Assembly: GCF_004798865.1 (NCBI RefSeq)
Contig: NW_025335568.1
Span: forward strand, 27,915,344 to 27,979,343
Origin: Varanus komodoensis
Taxonomy: Eukaryota > Chordata > Lepidosauria > Squamata > Varanidae
Length of the DNA: 64,000 nucleotides
Reading direction: 5' to 3'
Part shown: positions 54,614-61,500 of the stretch, piece after piece
Layout of the letters: every line of letters begins with the position of its first letter
Position numbering within the stretch: the stretch's first letter is position 1
Translations under genes and position numbers: made by a program
Notes under the pieces: generated by a model
The model's database searches: none
What the model saw: only the letters and a program-made list of their open reading frames with translations
Told to the model about the DNA's origin: nothing

Positions 54614-55522
54614 CTACCACATCATCACATATACCATACATACATACCATTCTATGACACTTTTAAAAAACTGAACTTATCTGAGGGGAGTAAAAATTGT
54701 TCAGTCAAATGCATAATAGTGGTGAGAAATGTGAATAATTACAGAATAGTCTGATAGAAAAGCCATCCACTCTAAATTACAGTTCTAAAGAACTAAAAAG
54801 CTCATTTGCAATTTTGTGTCTTTTCATTTGTAATTCTTGCTTCTGTTTTATAATACTTTTCTGTTTTTAAGTCATGCTCATGTAATTTATTTAGCTGTTC
54901 TTAATCATTTTTAAATGTTTTTATGAGTTTTGTCAGGTCTGTGACCACACAATAAAGATTGGATCAATTGATTGACTGATCCTTATACAGGAATTACACT
55001 CCTTTTACTTTTTTGTTGTCGTTATTATTTACTTAAAATAGAATACTGCCATGCTACAAGAAATCCAGTATCTGGATTCGAGCCAGTTTAATCTGACTTC
55101 ACTAAACGTGGAATAGGTGCTATAACTGTAATGTGTGAAATAAGCTGCATTGTTTCCCCAGTCATAAATTTCAAATGTATACAAAAGTAAAGTCATGTGC
55201 AACAATTACCATTAGGGGTGGTTTTATACAGCGTTTTTCTTCCATTGTCTGTATTTAAAAAATAAAATAAAACATCTCAAACAGCTTTTTGGAGTATATT
55301 TATAGATAGCAATACATTAGCACTTGTTGAGAGTCCAGTTACAGATGATCTATACAATGATACTACTTGTCCTGGAGCAAAATAAATAGATCCAATGGCT
55401 ACAAACACACACTTCCAGCAAATGTGCTCACTTACCTCTGCCAGGCTTCCTGATGCCTTCTTCCCATCCATGCTCGGCTGAATCTGTGCAGAATATCCCA
55501 GGGTGCTGCATTTACCAAATGC
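29228..55522 (-). CDS. TNIP3: TNIP3 (ABIN-3), A20-interacting inhibitor of NF-kB; ten exons, both ends incomplete
   Basis: This is the only host gene recognised. The product is a cytosolic coiled-coil adaptor that binds A20 (TNFAIP3) and polyubiquitin and dampens NF-kB signalling from TNF, IL-1 and Toll-like receptors (family knowledge). Ten minus-strand exons read continuously: 55522-55436, 53759-53694, 50497-50432, 49018-48887, 46847-46740, 41087-40968, 37685-37560, 36091-36038, 34707-34552 and 29288-29228. They give 325 codons plus one base; human TNIP3 is about 325 residues (memory). All introns are GT-AG, and all those between placed exons are phase 0. Diagnostic segments are QWDQQFRRMKEQY, NILANRKKMHYECEITRLNK, EEMRTQLEVLRQQ, QIYEEDFKKERSDRERLN and DYQWY...PPDVQHKANG. 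TNIP1 and TNIP2 are the alternatives, but the YECEI.RLNK and VQHKANG segments and the short length favour TNIP3. The start exon and a short last exon (about 8-10 codons, phase 1) are not placed. Confidence 0.93.
30048..30112 (+). mobile_element. hAT-like foldback repeat, one arm
   Basis: AACTTTGTGCCATCCAGATG then TTTGGAGTACAATTTCTATC and AGCTCCAGCCCATATAG match one arm of the reptilian foldback repeat. Confidence 0.6.
32478..32489 (+). repeat. 12-base G run
   Basis: Uninterrupted G tract, a C tract in the TNIP3 sense strand. Confidence 0.8.
32696..32756 (-). mobile_element. hAT-like foldback repeat, one arm
   Basis: TACCCAACCTGGCAGTCTTA then GGGAACTGCAGTCCCACATC and TGGAAGGCACTAGC match the family arm ending in a ...TCTGGAGGGCACCAGG-like stretch. 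Confidence 0.55.
32822..32849 (+). repeat. G run followed by (TG)n microsatellite
   Basis: Nine G bases then about nine TG units. Confidence 0.9.
34552..34707 (-). CDS. TNIP3: TNIP3 C-terminal exon with Cys-rich PPCLNCGKC segment
   Basis: Acceptor TTTTTTTGTGTAG/GCTCAAG and donor CCCCTG/GTAAGATAA. The 52 codons open with AQALTEKQGFHHRLL, continue VPPCLNCGKCRAHHPYTEPG and end SKQSQHQPL, phase 0. The PPC.NCG core is shared with human TNIP3 (CPPCNCG, memory) and the flanks are divergent. The CX2CX2C arrangement followed by His-His is noted in the findings. Confidence 0.88.
35270..35625 (+). mobile_element. Diverged L2-like LINE 3' end with internal (CA)n
   Basis: CTGTGGAACCAACTTCCCAG then AGAGATACGCCTGGTGCC correspond to the LWNALPREVRLAP region. 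The end reads TTTGTAAACTATCCAGAGAG then AAATAAATAAATAAG. A CA microsatellite interrupts the 3' UTR. It lies in a TNIP3 intron, antisense to the gene. Confidence 0.75.
35414..35445 (+). repeat. (CA)n microsatellite
   Basis: About 15 CA units inside the L2-like 3' UTR. Confidence 0.93.
35722..35938 (+). mobile_element. MIR-like CORE-SINE
   Basis: GAGTCTGTGTGGCATAGCGA at the head, CTATCAACCTAACCTATCTC then ACAGAGTTGTGAGGACAAAA in the CORE and TTAAAGATATAAGTAAA at the end. It is nearly full length, diverged and intronic. Confidence 0.82.
36038..36091 (-). CDS. TNIP3: TNIP3 short coiled-coil exon (18 codons)
   Basis: Acceptor CACTTATAG/GTTAAAG and donor CAACAG/GTATGCG. Encodes VKDCQEKKELLETQVKQQ, phase 0. 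This aligns with the human segment IKACQMEKEKLEKQLKQM (memory). It closes the coiled coil after UBAN. Confidence 0.92.
36756..36872 (+). mobile_element. hAT-like foldback element
   Basis: TTCTCTAACCTGGTATCTTC and ATTGGACTGCA on the left pair with TGCAGTCCAACACATCTG and ACGCTGGGCAAG on the right. A spacer with CCCAGCCAGGAT lies between. Confidence 0.68.
37015..37205. repeat. Short reptilian interspersed repeat, two adjacent pieces in opposite orientation
   Basis: CCTACTTACCTAGGAGTAAG then GAGCTTATTTCTAAATAAAC, followed about 70 bp later by CATGTTTATTCAAAAGTCCC then ACTGTATGCAATGGGGC. The two pieces are roughly reverse complements. The wording is that of the common lizard repeat around TTACTTCTGAGTAGACATGC. 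Family placement uncertain. Confidence 0.55.
37560..37685 (-). CDS. TNIP3: TNIP3 UBAN exon (ubiquitin-binding coiled coil)
   Basis: Acceptor ATCATAG/GTTCAAA and donor TCTCAG/GTATGTGTC. Encodes VQIYEEDFKKERSDRERL, then NAEKEALQRINEKLQ and SQLDILHSQ, 42 codons, phase 0. It carries the UBAN signature DF..ER..RE.....EKE.L, which in ABINs and NEMO contacts linear or Lys63-linked ubiquitin. The acidic-aromatic pair (DF) and the Arg and Glu positions of the signature are all present, so ubiquitin binding is expected. It is the best conserved exon of the gene. Confidence 0.97.
37686..40967. other. TNIP3 intron between the UBAN exon and the EEMRTQLEVL exon
   Basis: About 3.3 kb holding the LINE tail at 39240-39610 and a short ATAGGATTGC-type repeat at about 38040-38098. 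A 125-codon minus frame at 38645-39022 has no recognised domain. Confidence 0.6.
39240..39610 (+). mobile_element. L2-like LINE 3' end with TTGATATTG-rich 3' UTR
   Basis: It ends with TTTGTATACCACCCAGAGAA then CTCTAATGGACTATGGGGCA and GGTTAGAAATAAAAATTGAA, the usual L2 tail wording. Upstream the UTR is built of imperfect TTTGATATTGTT-like units (39305-39465). Confidence 0.72.
40968..41087 (-). CDS. TNIP3: TNIP3 exon (40 codons) leading into the UBAN segment
   Basis: Acceptor TTTGGCTATAG/GCTCTTA and donor CAACAG/GTATGAATG. Encodes ALMDALQNQSLSSQEPHV, then DVLDRNYSKEEMRTQL and EVLRQQ, phase 0. The ends (AL.DAL and EEMRT..EVL.QQ) are conserved and the centre is variable linker, as in mammals. 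Confidence 0.94.
41385..41562 (-). mobile_element. tRNA-derived SINE with CR1-like 3' end
   Basis: On the reverse strand the tRNA-like head is GGGAGAGCTCAGATTTAGAA then TTTGCATGCTGAAAGTCCCA and GGTTTGAACCCCAGC (B box GGTTTGAACC). A body follows, then the 3' end TACTGAGTAGATCAATGGTT then CACTAAGGCAGCTTC. The same order is known from the abundant reptilian SINE. Confidence 0.83.
41788..41872 (+). repeat. Short reptilian interspersed repeat
   Basis: CATGTTTACTCAGATGTAAG then TTCTGCTGTGTTCAGTGGAG and TTTACTCCC, same family as 37015-37205. Confidence 0.55.
42166..42217 (+). repeat. Compound (TC)n(TG)n microsatellite
   Basis: About 16 TC units followed by about nine TG units. Confidence 0.95.
42306..42400 (+). 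repeat. Unnamed interspersed repeat (AATCCCATGTATGTTTA type)
   Basis: CAATCCCATGTATGTTTAGA then AAGTCCTACAACTCCCAGTA match the copy at 48374-48440 over about 60 bp. Confidence 0.6.
43662..43832 (+). mobile_element. MIR-like CORE-SINE
   Basis: GGTTCTAGTCCCCACTTGGA, CTGACTTTGGGCCAGTAACT, ACCTTGTGAGGATAAGATTG and GAGATATAAATATACTAATA match the body and 3' end of the copy at 5308. The tRNA head is lost. Confidence 0.83.
46041..46056 (+). repeat. (TGC)n microsatellite
   Basis: Five TGC units, intronic. Confidence 0.8.
46740..46847 (-). CDS. TNIP3: TNIP3 exon with ENRLLKEKN...YECEITRLNK
   Basis: Acceptor TTACATTCCAG/AGAGAC and donor AACAAG/GTGTGTATT. Encodes RDKNTLEEENRLLKEKNI then LANRKKMHYECEITRLNK, 36 codons, phase 0. 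The E.HYECEI.RLNKAL pattern across this and the following exon is close to human TNIP3 and separates it from TNIP1, which reads YQEKEIQRLNKAL (memory). Confidence 0.95.
47852..47897 (+). repeat. (GATG)n microsatellite
   Basis: About 11.5 perfect GATG units in the intron between the YECEI and coiled-coil exons. Confidence 0.97.
48374..48440 (+). repeat. Unnamed interspersed repeat, second copy
   Basis: CAATCCTATGTATGTTTAAC then GGTCTACAACTTCCAGCATC, matching 42306-42400. Confidence 0.6.
48535..48640 (-). mobile_element. Possible tRNA-derived SINE fragment
   Basis: ACACCAGGAATTGAACCTAC then AAACATCTGTGTGTGCACCC resembles the reversed tRNA head of the SINE at 41385. Weak. Confidence 0.4.
48887..49018 (-). 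CDS. TNIP3: TNIP3 coiled-coil exon (44 codons)
   Basis: Acceptor CACTTTGCAG/GTCACTG and donor GAAATG/GTAAGC. Encodes VTEVKAKLESMQKIVRTLNR, continues EKLQMQQECQRLGALTTD and ends RLAEEM, phase 0 at both ends. It continues the heptads from QYEKK, matching the human V.ELK.KL segment. The middle is divergent and lacks the Arg/Asp-rich stretch I remember in human TNIP3. Confidence 0.92.
49195..49405 (+). mobile_element. Diverged MIR-like CORE-SINE
   Basis: GATTGTGTAGTAGTTAATTG at the head and GATCTTATAGAGTTGTTCTG then AGGATTCCTGAGATATATGC in the CORE and 3' part fit the family loosely. Confidence 0.55.
50432..50497 (-). CDS. TNIP3: TNIP3 exon carrying the QWDQQF motif (ABIN homology domain 1)
   Basis: Acceptor TTATTTCAG/CTTTTGG and donor AAAAAAG/GTAAAAACC. 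Encodes LLAVNNQWDQQF then RRMKEQYEKK, 22 codons, phase 0. The NQWDQ.FR.MK..YE.K block is shared by TNIP1 and TNIP3 and lies in the segment reported to bind A20 (family knowledge, from memory). This is one of the strongest identifiers of the gene. Confidence 0.95.
50498..53693. other. TNIP3 intron between the first two coiled-coil exons
   Basis: About 3.2 kb. Only the MIR-like SINE at 53205-53432 and an A run near 52711-52723 are recognised. Confidence 0.65.
53205..53432 (-). mobile_element. MIR-like CORE-SINE
   Basis: On the reverse strand it shows GGAGACCCAACTGATCTGTG, GTGATTCTGGGCCAGTCATT and ACCTATCTTACTACACTGAT, then a GGGCTATAAATGTAAT end. It matches the family body in reverse orientation. 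Confidence 0.75.
53694..53759 (-). CDS. TNIP3: TNIP3 exon (22 codons, start of coiled coil)
   Basis: Acceptor TTTTTGTTGCAG/GCA and donor GAAGAG/GTACTT. Encodes AKKIPTEMLEQQ then IISLEKQREE, phase 0 at both ends. The LEQ.I..LEKQR.E pattern matches the equivalent human exon as I remember it and begins the heptad-rich region. The next exon starts with LLAVNNQWD, as expected. Confidence 0.88.
54583..54609 (+). repeat. (TA)n microsatellite
   Basis: About 13 TA units. Confidence 0.93.
55436..55522 (-). CDS. TNIP3: TNIP3 first placed exon (N-terminal, 29 codons; may contain the start codon)
   Basis: The acceptor is CTTTAAAG before GCATTTGG and the donor is GCAGAG/GTAAGTGAG. It encodes AFGKCSTLGYSAQ then IQPSMDGKKASGSLAE, phase 0 on both sides. 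The N-terminus is the least conserved part of the family, so identity rests on the splice sites, the frame and the junction with the next exon. Human TNIP3 also has an AE just before the equivalent junction (memory). The codon frame upstream is closed by TGA at 55546-55544, so either the exon is spliced at 55522 or translation begins at the internal ATG at 55471-55469. That ATG has A at -3 and G at +4. Confidence 0.72.
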
Positions 55523-58500
55523 CTTTAAAGCAAAGGAAATCAATCACATACATCATGAGGGAGAATTCAGAAACAGTAGATTAAGACTTGGGTATTGGAA
55601 ACTTTACTGTGAATGTTTCCAACTGCTTCTGTGTGTAAGGTAGCAGAAGTGATGGAACTTGTATTTCAGTTGATCATAAAAGGGAATTCCCTGAATGTCT
55701 CAAGTTTGTAGTCTTTGATTAACATGGAAAGATAACAGTCTGTTTGATGTGGTATGTATACTGCAATTTCCCTGTTCTCAGTCAGTTCTCCTCTGGGAGG
55801 GTAAGTTCACCCCAAAAAAAAAGAGTGGACTTACTTGCCTCCTCCCCACAACTGATAACAATTTCCTACTGGATTTTTTCTACACTGTTTCCTTGCATGA
55901 ACACAAAAGAGTCTGATGGGATGTTAAGACATACTGTATATTTACCCAGGACAGGGAAATACATGAGTCATGTTTCATGTACAGTGAGAATACTTACAAA
56001 AACTATGGGGAAGGAAATATCCAGTGTGAAGAACACCATGTACTATGCAGTGTTAGTGCATAGCTTTTTGTCCTTTACAAACTGGGTGTGGCTTTCTGTT
56101 TATCCCAGTGAAAGTTAAATACTGTTAGTATACAGCTTTCAGCTTTTTTAATTATTTGGTGATAGGCTAGGGACAAAGAAACAAAGTACCTTTATGCATT
56201 GTTACTGATTGTTGTTGTTGTTACTATTCAAATGAAACAATGCCGTTTTCTACAGCTGAATCCCAGACATCTGCATATTAACATACAGACCAATCCTAGG
56301 ACCCCCAGGCAATGTCTAAAGGACCATAGAACCATGCAGATTTCCAGATCCAAGGTTAGAAAAGAGGTCAAAATTCTGAGCTGGGGATCCATGCTGACCC
56401 TACTTCACAGCTGGTCCAGAATGAACTGTCACAACATCCCTACCAAGATAAGGTGTATCCTCAACCTCCTTCCCTTCCTGTCCAAAGTAATGCAGTTAAA
56501 CAGCCCAAATCTCCCATCCAGTTACTTTTCAGAGCAGAAGGAATATGGAGGCAAATTTCACCTCTGTACTTCTCCCTGTTAGAATGCCTGTAATCCCCTG
56601 ACAAGAGTGCACTGGATTATGGCTGTTTTCTCATCATCTCTAGTGATTTGTTGGCTTTGTAAGAAAGGAATCCTAATGAACTTGTAACTTATCCCCATCT
56701 AATCCAAATAAAGAAGCACAGATGTTAAACAGCACAGTCACCATTAATTTACATGTCAGCATAATGAGGGGGTTAAAAAGGCAGATAGGCAGCACCAACA
56801 GTGAGATTGTGAAATATTTCAGTCAAGTGAAGTATGTAAAGAATGAGAAGGAGATTAAAGTAAAGAAAGCTTAGGTATGCTAACCAGACAAACACGTGAC
56901 AGGAAAGTCCACCTTGGGAAACAGAAACTGGCCATCTAAGGTGAAACTATGTAAAGCTAGCAACAAAATAAAATGGTATACCTGAATTGGGGGAAAGGGA
57001 ATGGTAACATTCCAAAATGTAAAGTTAAACAGCAATAAGATCCTATAAACACTTAGTGGCAGAGCATTCATTTCTTTCAGATTACTGGATAAGGCATAAA
57101 TGGAGATTTATGATGAACATATGTAAGGATAGCTGTTTCTTTATTGATGGAGTAAGTCTTCTGAGAGTTTCATATGATAATAAAAAATCTTTTAAATAAA
57201 ATTAGCTGTAAATTCACATTTTAATCATTATTATACAGATTTATTTGTACAAGTATTTATAGTCTGCCTATCACTGCCGGGGCTCTCCTTATGTCCTTAT
57301 TGTCTCAAATTGTACCTTTAATATTAGCATTATCCTTCATAAAACTGGTTGATCAGATTCCTACATGATGGCAACTCATCATAGGGAACAAGCAACAGTG
57401 GAATGCTGTGTTGTCTGAAACGGGACCATTTTTCAGATGGTGGCTTGCCTGGGGGCCACAGGACACCCTGACCACCCAAGGGCTTTGTTCAACCCATGAT
57501 GGACTAGCATGCCATTCAAACCCAGCAGAACAGAACAGGTTACAGGGATTGGCTAGCAAGCTACACAGCAAGACCAGCAAAAAAACCCCAAAACCCTTGG
57601 CCCTCTTCCTGAACTCACCAGACAGCCAGTGACAGCCCATCCACTGATACCCAACAGGCACTGTGGAGCAACTGCTGCTGGCTCATTAGTGTCACCAGTA
57701 GCAGCTCAGGGTTCGAGGCAAAGAAAGAAAGAAAAGGCAAACAAAAATCACTAGGGCAGGGAGGGGAAGACAAGGTGAGTTCCGCTGCACAGGAAACTGG
57801 AGGCCCAGGACACAAGGATGTGAAGAATAGCCAATGGTGAGCCCAACCGTCTTTCAAGTGTACTGTTTGTTTTTCTGTAGCCACACTGCATGGCCTATTG
57901 ACCTATTACAAATGGGACTTGCAACAAAATGTTGCAGCATGGAGTGCTCTTGTTGACTGTGTCTTCCTTCAAATGACTCAATTCCATTTCAGTCCTTCTC
58001 ACACCAGGTCTCCTATTTCCTACCCCCGGGAGCCTTCTGTGACACTGCCTTGTGTAACCGGGTGCAATTCAAATATGGTTCCCAGCTGGTGCTACAAGAA
58101 CCTCACTGGCTGTTTCTCCAAGGTCACAAATGCAATCATGTCCCTTCCCTCCCCTTTTGAAGCACCACTCTTGCTATGTACTGTCAAGTCATCTCTGACT
58201 TACAGTCACACCATGAATGAAGCTTTCCAAAATGTCCTGTCCACAGCAGCCTCTCAGCTCTTTTATCCTCTACCTTCAGCTTCCCCTAGTACGATTGTCC
58301 TGCCTTCCCCAGTGAGTCTTGCCTTCTCATTATGTGCCTCAAGTATAACAGCTTCACTTCTGTTATGTTTGTTACTAGGACTTGATTTGAGCTAGGACTC
58401 ACTGGTTCTTTTTTCCCTTAGTCCAAGATATTTCAAATGCATCAATTTTCTTCCTGTCAGCATCACCACACTTCTGTCACCTGTCTAATTTGCAGGGTGC

Positions 58501-61500
58501 TAGTAGCACAGAATTGTCCTTCACCTTTGCACTTTTCCCACCCTGCATAGGATGTCTATAATCTTCCATGTGTGTAGGGCTACTGGCATTCAAACTGGAT
58601 TGCACCCTAAAGGTAATCTAAACTTTTAGACAGTTTTAAAACAGCAAATGAGTAGGGTAATACAGTCTGCTTTGAGCAACATTTATTTCCCATGCCTGGT
58701 CTCTTTTACTTTATCCTTATATGTTACAATTGCCACACATCATTTTTTGTTAATGGTTAAGATAATTTAACTGTCACAGATGACAAATCAGAAGAAGAAA
58801 TTTGCTAAAATAAATTCAGAATTGCCATGGTCAGAACTAAAGACACAAATAATTAAACAACTAGTAGCCATATATGTTTTTTGAAAAACAGTCATGAAAT
58901 TAAAGTATGGTAATCATGTGTCTACAATGGTACTTTGCCAGTCTTCATTGAAAAGACTGATGACACAAATGTTCTTTGATCCCAAGAAAGAGAACAGTCA
59001 CAAGTGAAAAAAGACTGAACAATTCAGAAATGATGAATGCAACACTTTGGCATAAACATCATCTGGATTTTTCATAAAACTGAGTGGGAAAATACCATGC
59101 CCATTCTAAAGAAAAAAAAAAACCCTGGTTAGAGTGGAAGTTACCAATATGTTAGGATAATATTAGCATATCCTTTGATTTGGGAAAAATAAAAGAACAT
59201 GAAGAAATGTGTGTGTGGTGGAGGTTAGATTTCCATTTAAAATATATGTGTCAGTATAAACAGTTCATATAACTAAATAAGTATCCATACAAACTTGACT
59301 TTTGTAGAAGCAAATGCATTAAGAGCAATAAACTCATCAGTCTCTTCAGTAATAGGTAATCACAGGTTTTCCTTCCAAGCTTGGAGTCCAAAAGTGCAAA
59401 ATTAAGTACAGCCATTAGATATGTCCATGTATCAGCTCTGATCTTGGAATAAACTCCATGGTCCATTAGTAATACTGTTTTGGGGGGATCGCTGCAGGAT
59501 TGTGTGGATTTGTACAGATTTGTATTGTATTGCATTTTTATACCAATAAAGGTTCCTACTACTACTATTGCTGGGGCTGCAACTGTGCCATTTCCTCCTT
59601 CTACCCTCACAGCTGGTAAGGCGTCTTCTGTGTTGGGTGTGGATCCAAAGCCAAAACTGTGATTTTGGAGTCAGTGTTCTGCAGGGGAGCAGAGGTGTGA
59701 AGTTCCACCAGGATATGAGGTGGCGCCTCAGTCTCTCTTCTTCATGAGCAGGATCAAAAGACAACACAGGCAATTCTCAGCTCAGCACTCCTCCCATCTT
59801 CATTTTGATGCCCACAGTCTCTGTGCAACTGTCAAGTATCCACTTTTACTGCCCATATGGTAGTCCCCACATCACAGGGATGTAATTTAAAAGCACATGG
59901 ACATCAGATTATCACACATTTCTCAAGAACAAAATATGCATGAGCAATGACTTCCAGTCAGACAAAAGCCACAAGAGGACATGTCCAAAACATGTGTCTC
60001 AATAAGCCATTGTTCTCATTAAATAGCCAGCATCTAGCCCTTCTATCAGGGGAGATGTATATACTGATAAGTATATTGTTATGTTTCATGTTACGAATCC
60101 TCCCTTTCTTGTTTGTATGCTTTCCTGTTTGTTGCAAATAAGAAGATGTATATATTTATATTTAAAGTTTGATGATGACGTGTCCATACATTTTTGAAAA
60201 TCCAACACATATGCCAGCGGCTTCTAGGTTCTAGAAGCATTCATGTGATTCATAAGCAGATATAGAAGTCAGTCCTTCGAACATAATGAGTTAAATCACA
60301 GAGTGATAAAAATTACAGCAGTGAGAAGAGTTCCTTGGTTTACAGCAATAATTTTCCTATTTTTTAATTTAAAGAATGATTTTTCAGTTGAGCCAAAGTA
60401 ATTTCTGTTCTGCTGAGAAGCCCATGTGATATTCACTTTCATGTAAGCCTAATATCCTATTTTGATTTGCCTCTTTCTTTAACTGGATAAGGATGTACAT
60501 TGGCAACTTCAGTGATGCCTAATATACTTGGAGAAAATCTCCATAAAATACAGCTCAGGGGGGAAAAAATCTCCTGGCACTTTTCAAAATCAATGACCCA
60601 GGAGGACATTTCAATCCCTCTGACCAAATTTACATGAAATGCAAAAAGCCACATCAAAGAGTTTGATGAACTCTTGTTACTATTTATGTTCCCTTTCAAG
60701 ATGCCTTTGTAAAGTACAGACACTGCCTTGCCAACAAAACCCATGATCTTCAGCGGTTTCTGGGACCAGAGCCCATGTCCTTCCTCCTCTCCTTTCATCT
60801 CTGCAAGCTGGGCTCTGCCTTTCATTATTATTTTTGTACTGCATCTCTTCCTTCTGTTCCTAGAATTCTCAGTCATTCCCTTTCTCATGCACTGTGTTAA
60901 AGGATCAATGTCCTTTCTTAAGTAGAATATACATGTTTACAGATGACACTGGCCTCTGTCTTTCCCCAGCCAAGCTCCCTCTGGCTAGGAAGATGTGGTC
61001 CAACATATCTGTAGGGCACTGGGTTGGAAAAGGCAGTTCAAAGGCCATGCTGTGAAATGTGCTGATCATTTGAGGCAAAGGAAACTGGAGAATGGATGTT
61101 TTATGCCATTACAGGAGTGTCATATAACTTCTCAGATCCCGCATCCTATCTGTGGGCAGAAAAATGGTGGGGAGCATCACTTTTCATATCATTTTTTCAG
61201 GCATCTTAAAATGTATGGTGACAAAAAGACATATTTTAAAACAGCCCTGCAGGGCACTACTTATAGTGGATCTAGTCCTTCACCCTAGCCAGGATTCCAG
61301 AATATTCTCCTTGCAGGTTAGTCAACCCCAGTTCTCCCATTGGATTGCACGGGTAAAAAGAACTCTGAGAAAATAAACCGTACTTTTTCCTAGTATAAGA
61401 TGAATAAGTTGTAAAAATAATTTGGAACTTGTTATAAAGATTAGCAATTAAGAAAAATAAATAAAAACCTAGGCATGTTAGAAACAAATAATTAAGAATT

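Noticed and set aside
54886-54966. Possible LINE end (AATAAAGATTGGATCAATTG then ATTGACTGATCC)
   Set aside because: Resembles some reptilian LINE tails but is too short and without upstream homology.
57898-58395. 165-codon plus frame
   Set aside because: Ser/Leu/Pro-rich translation of pyrimidine-rich DNA with no recognisable domain.
60457-60888. 143-codon minus frame
   Set aside because: No domain recognised and no supporting splice or promoter context; not accepted as a gene or TNIP3 exon.
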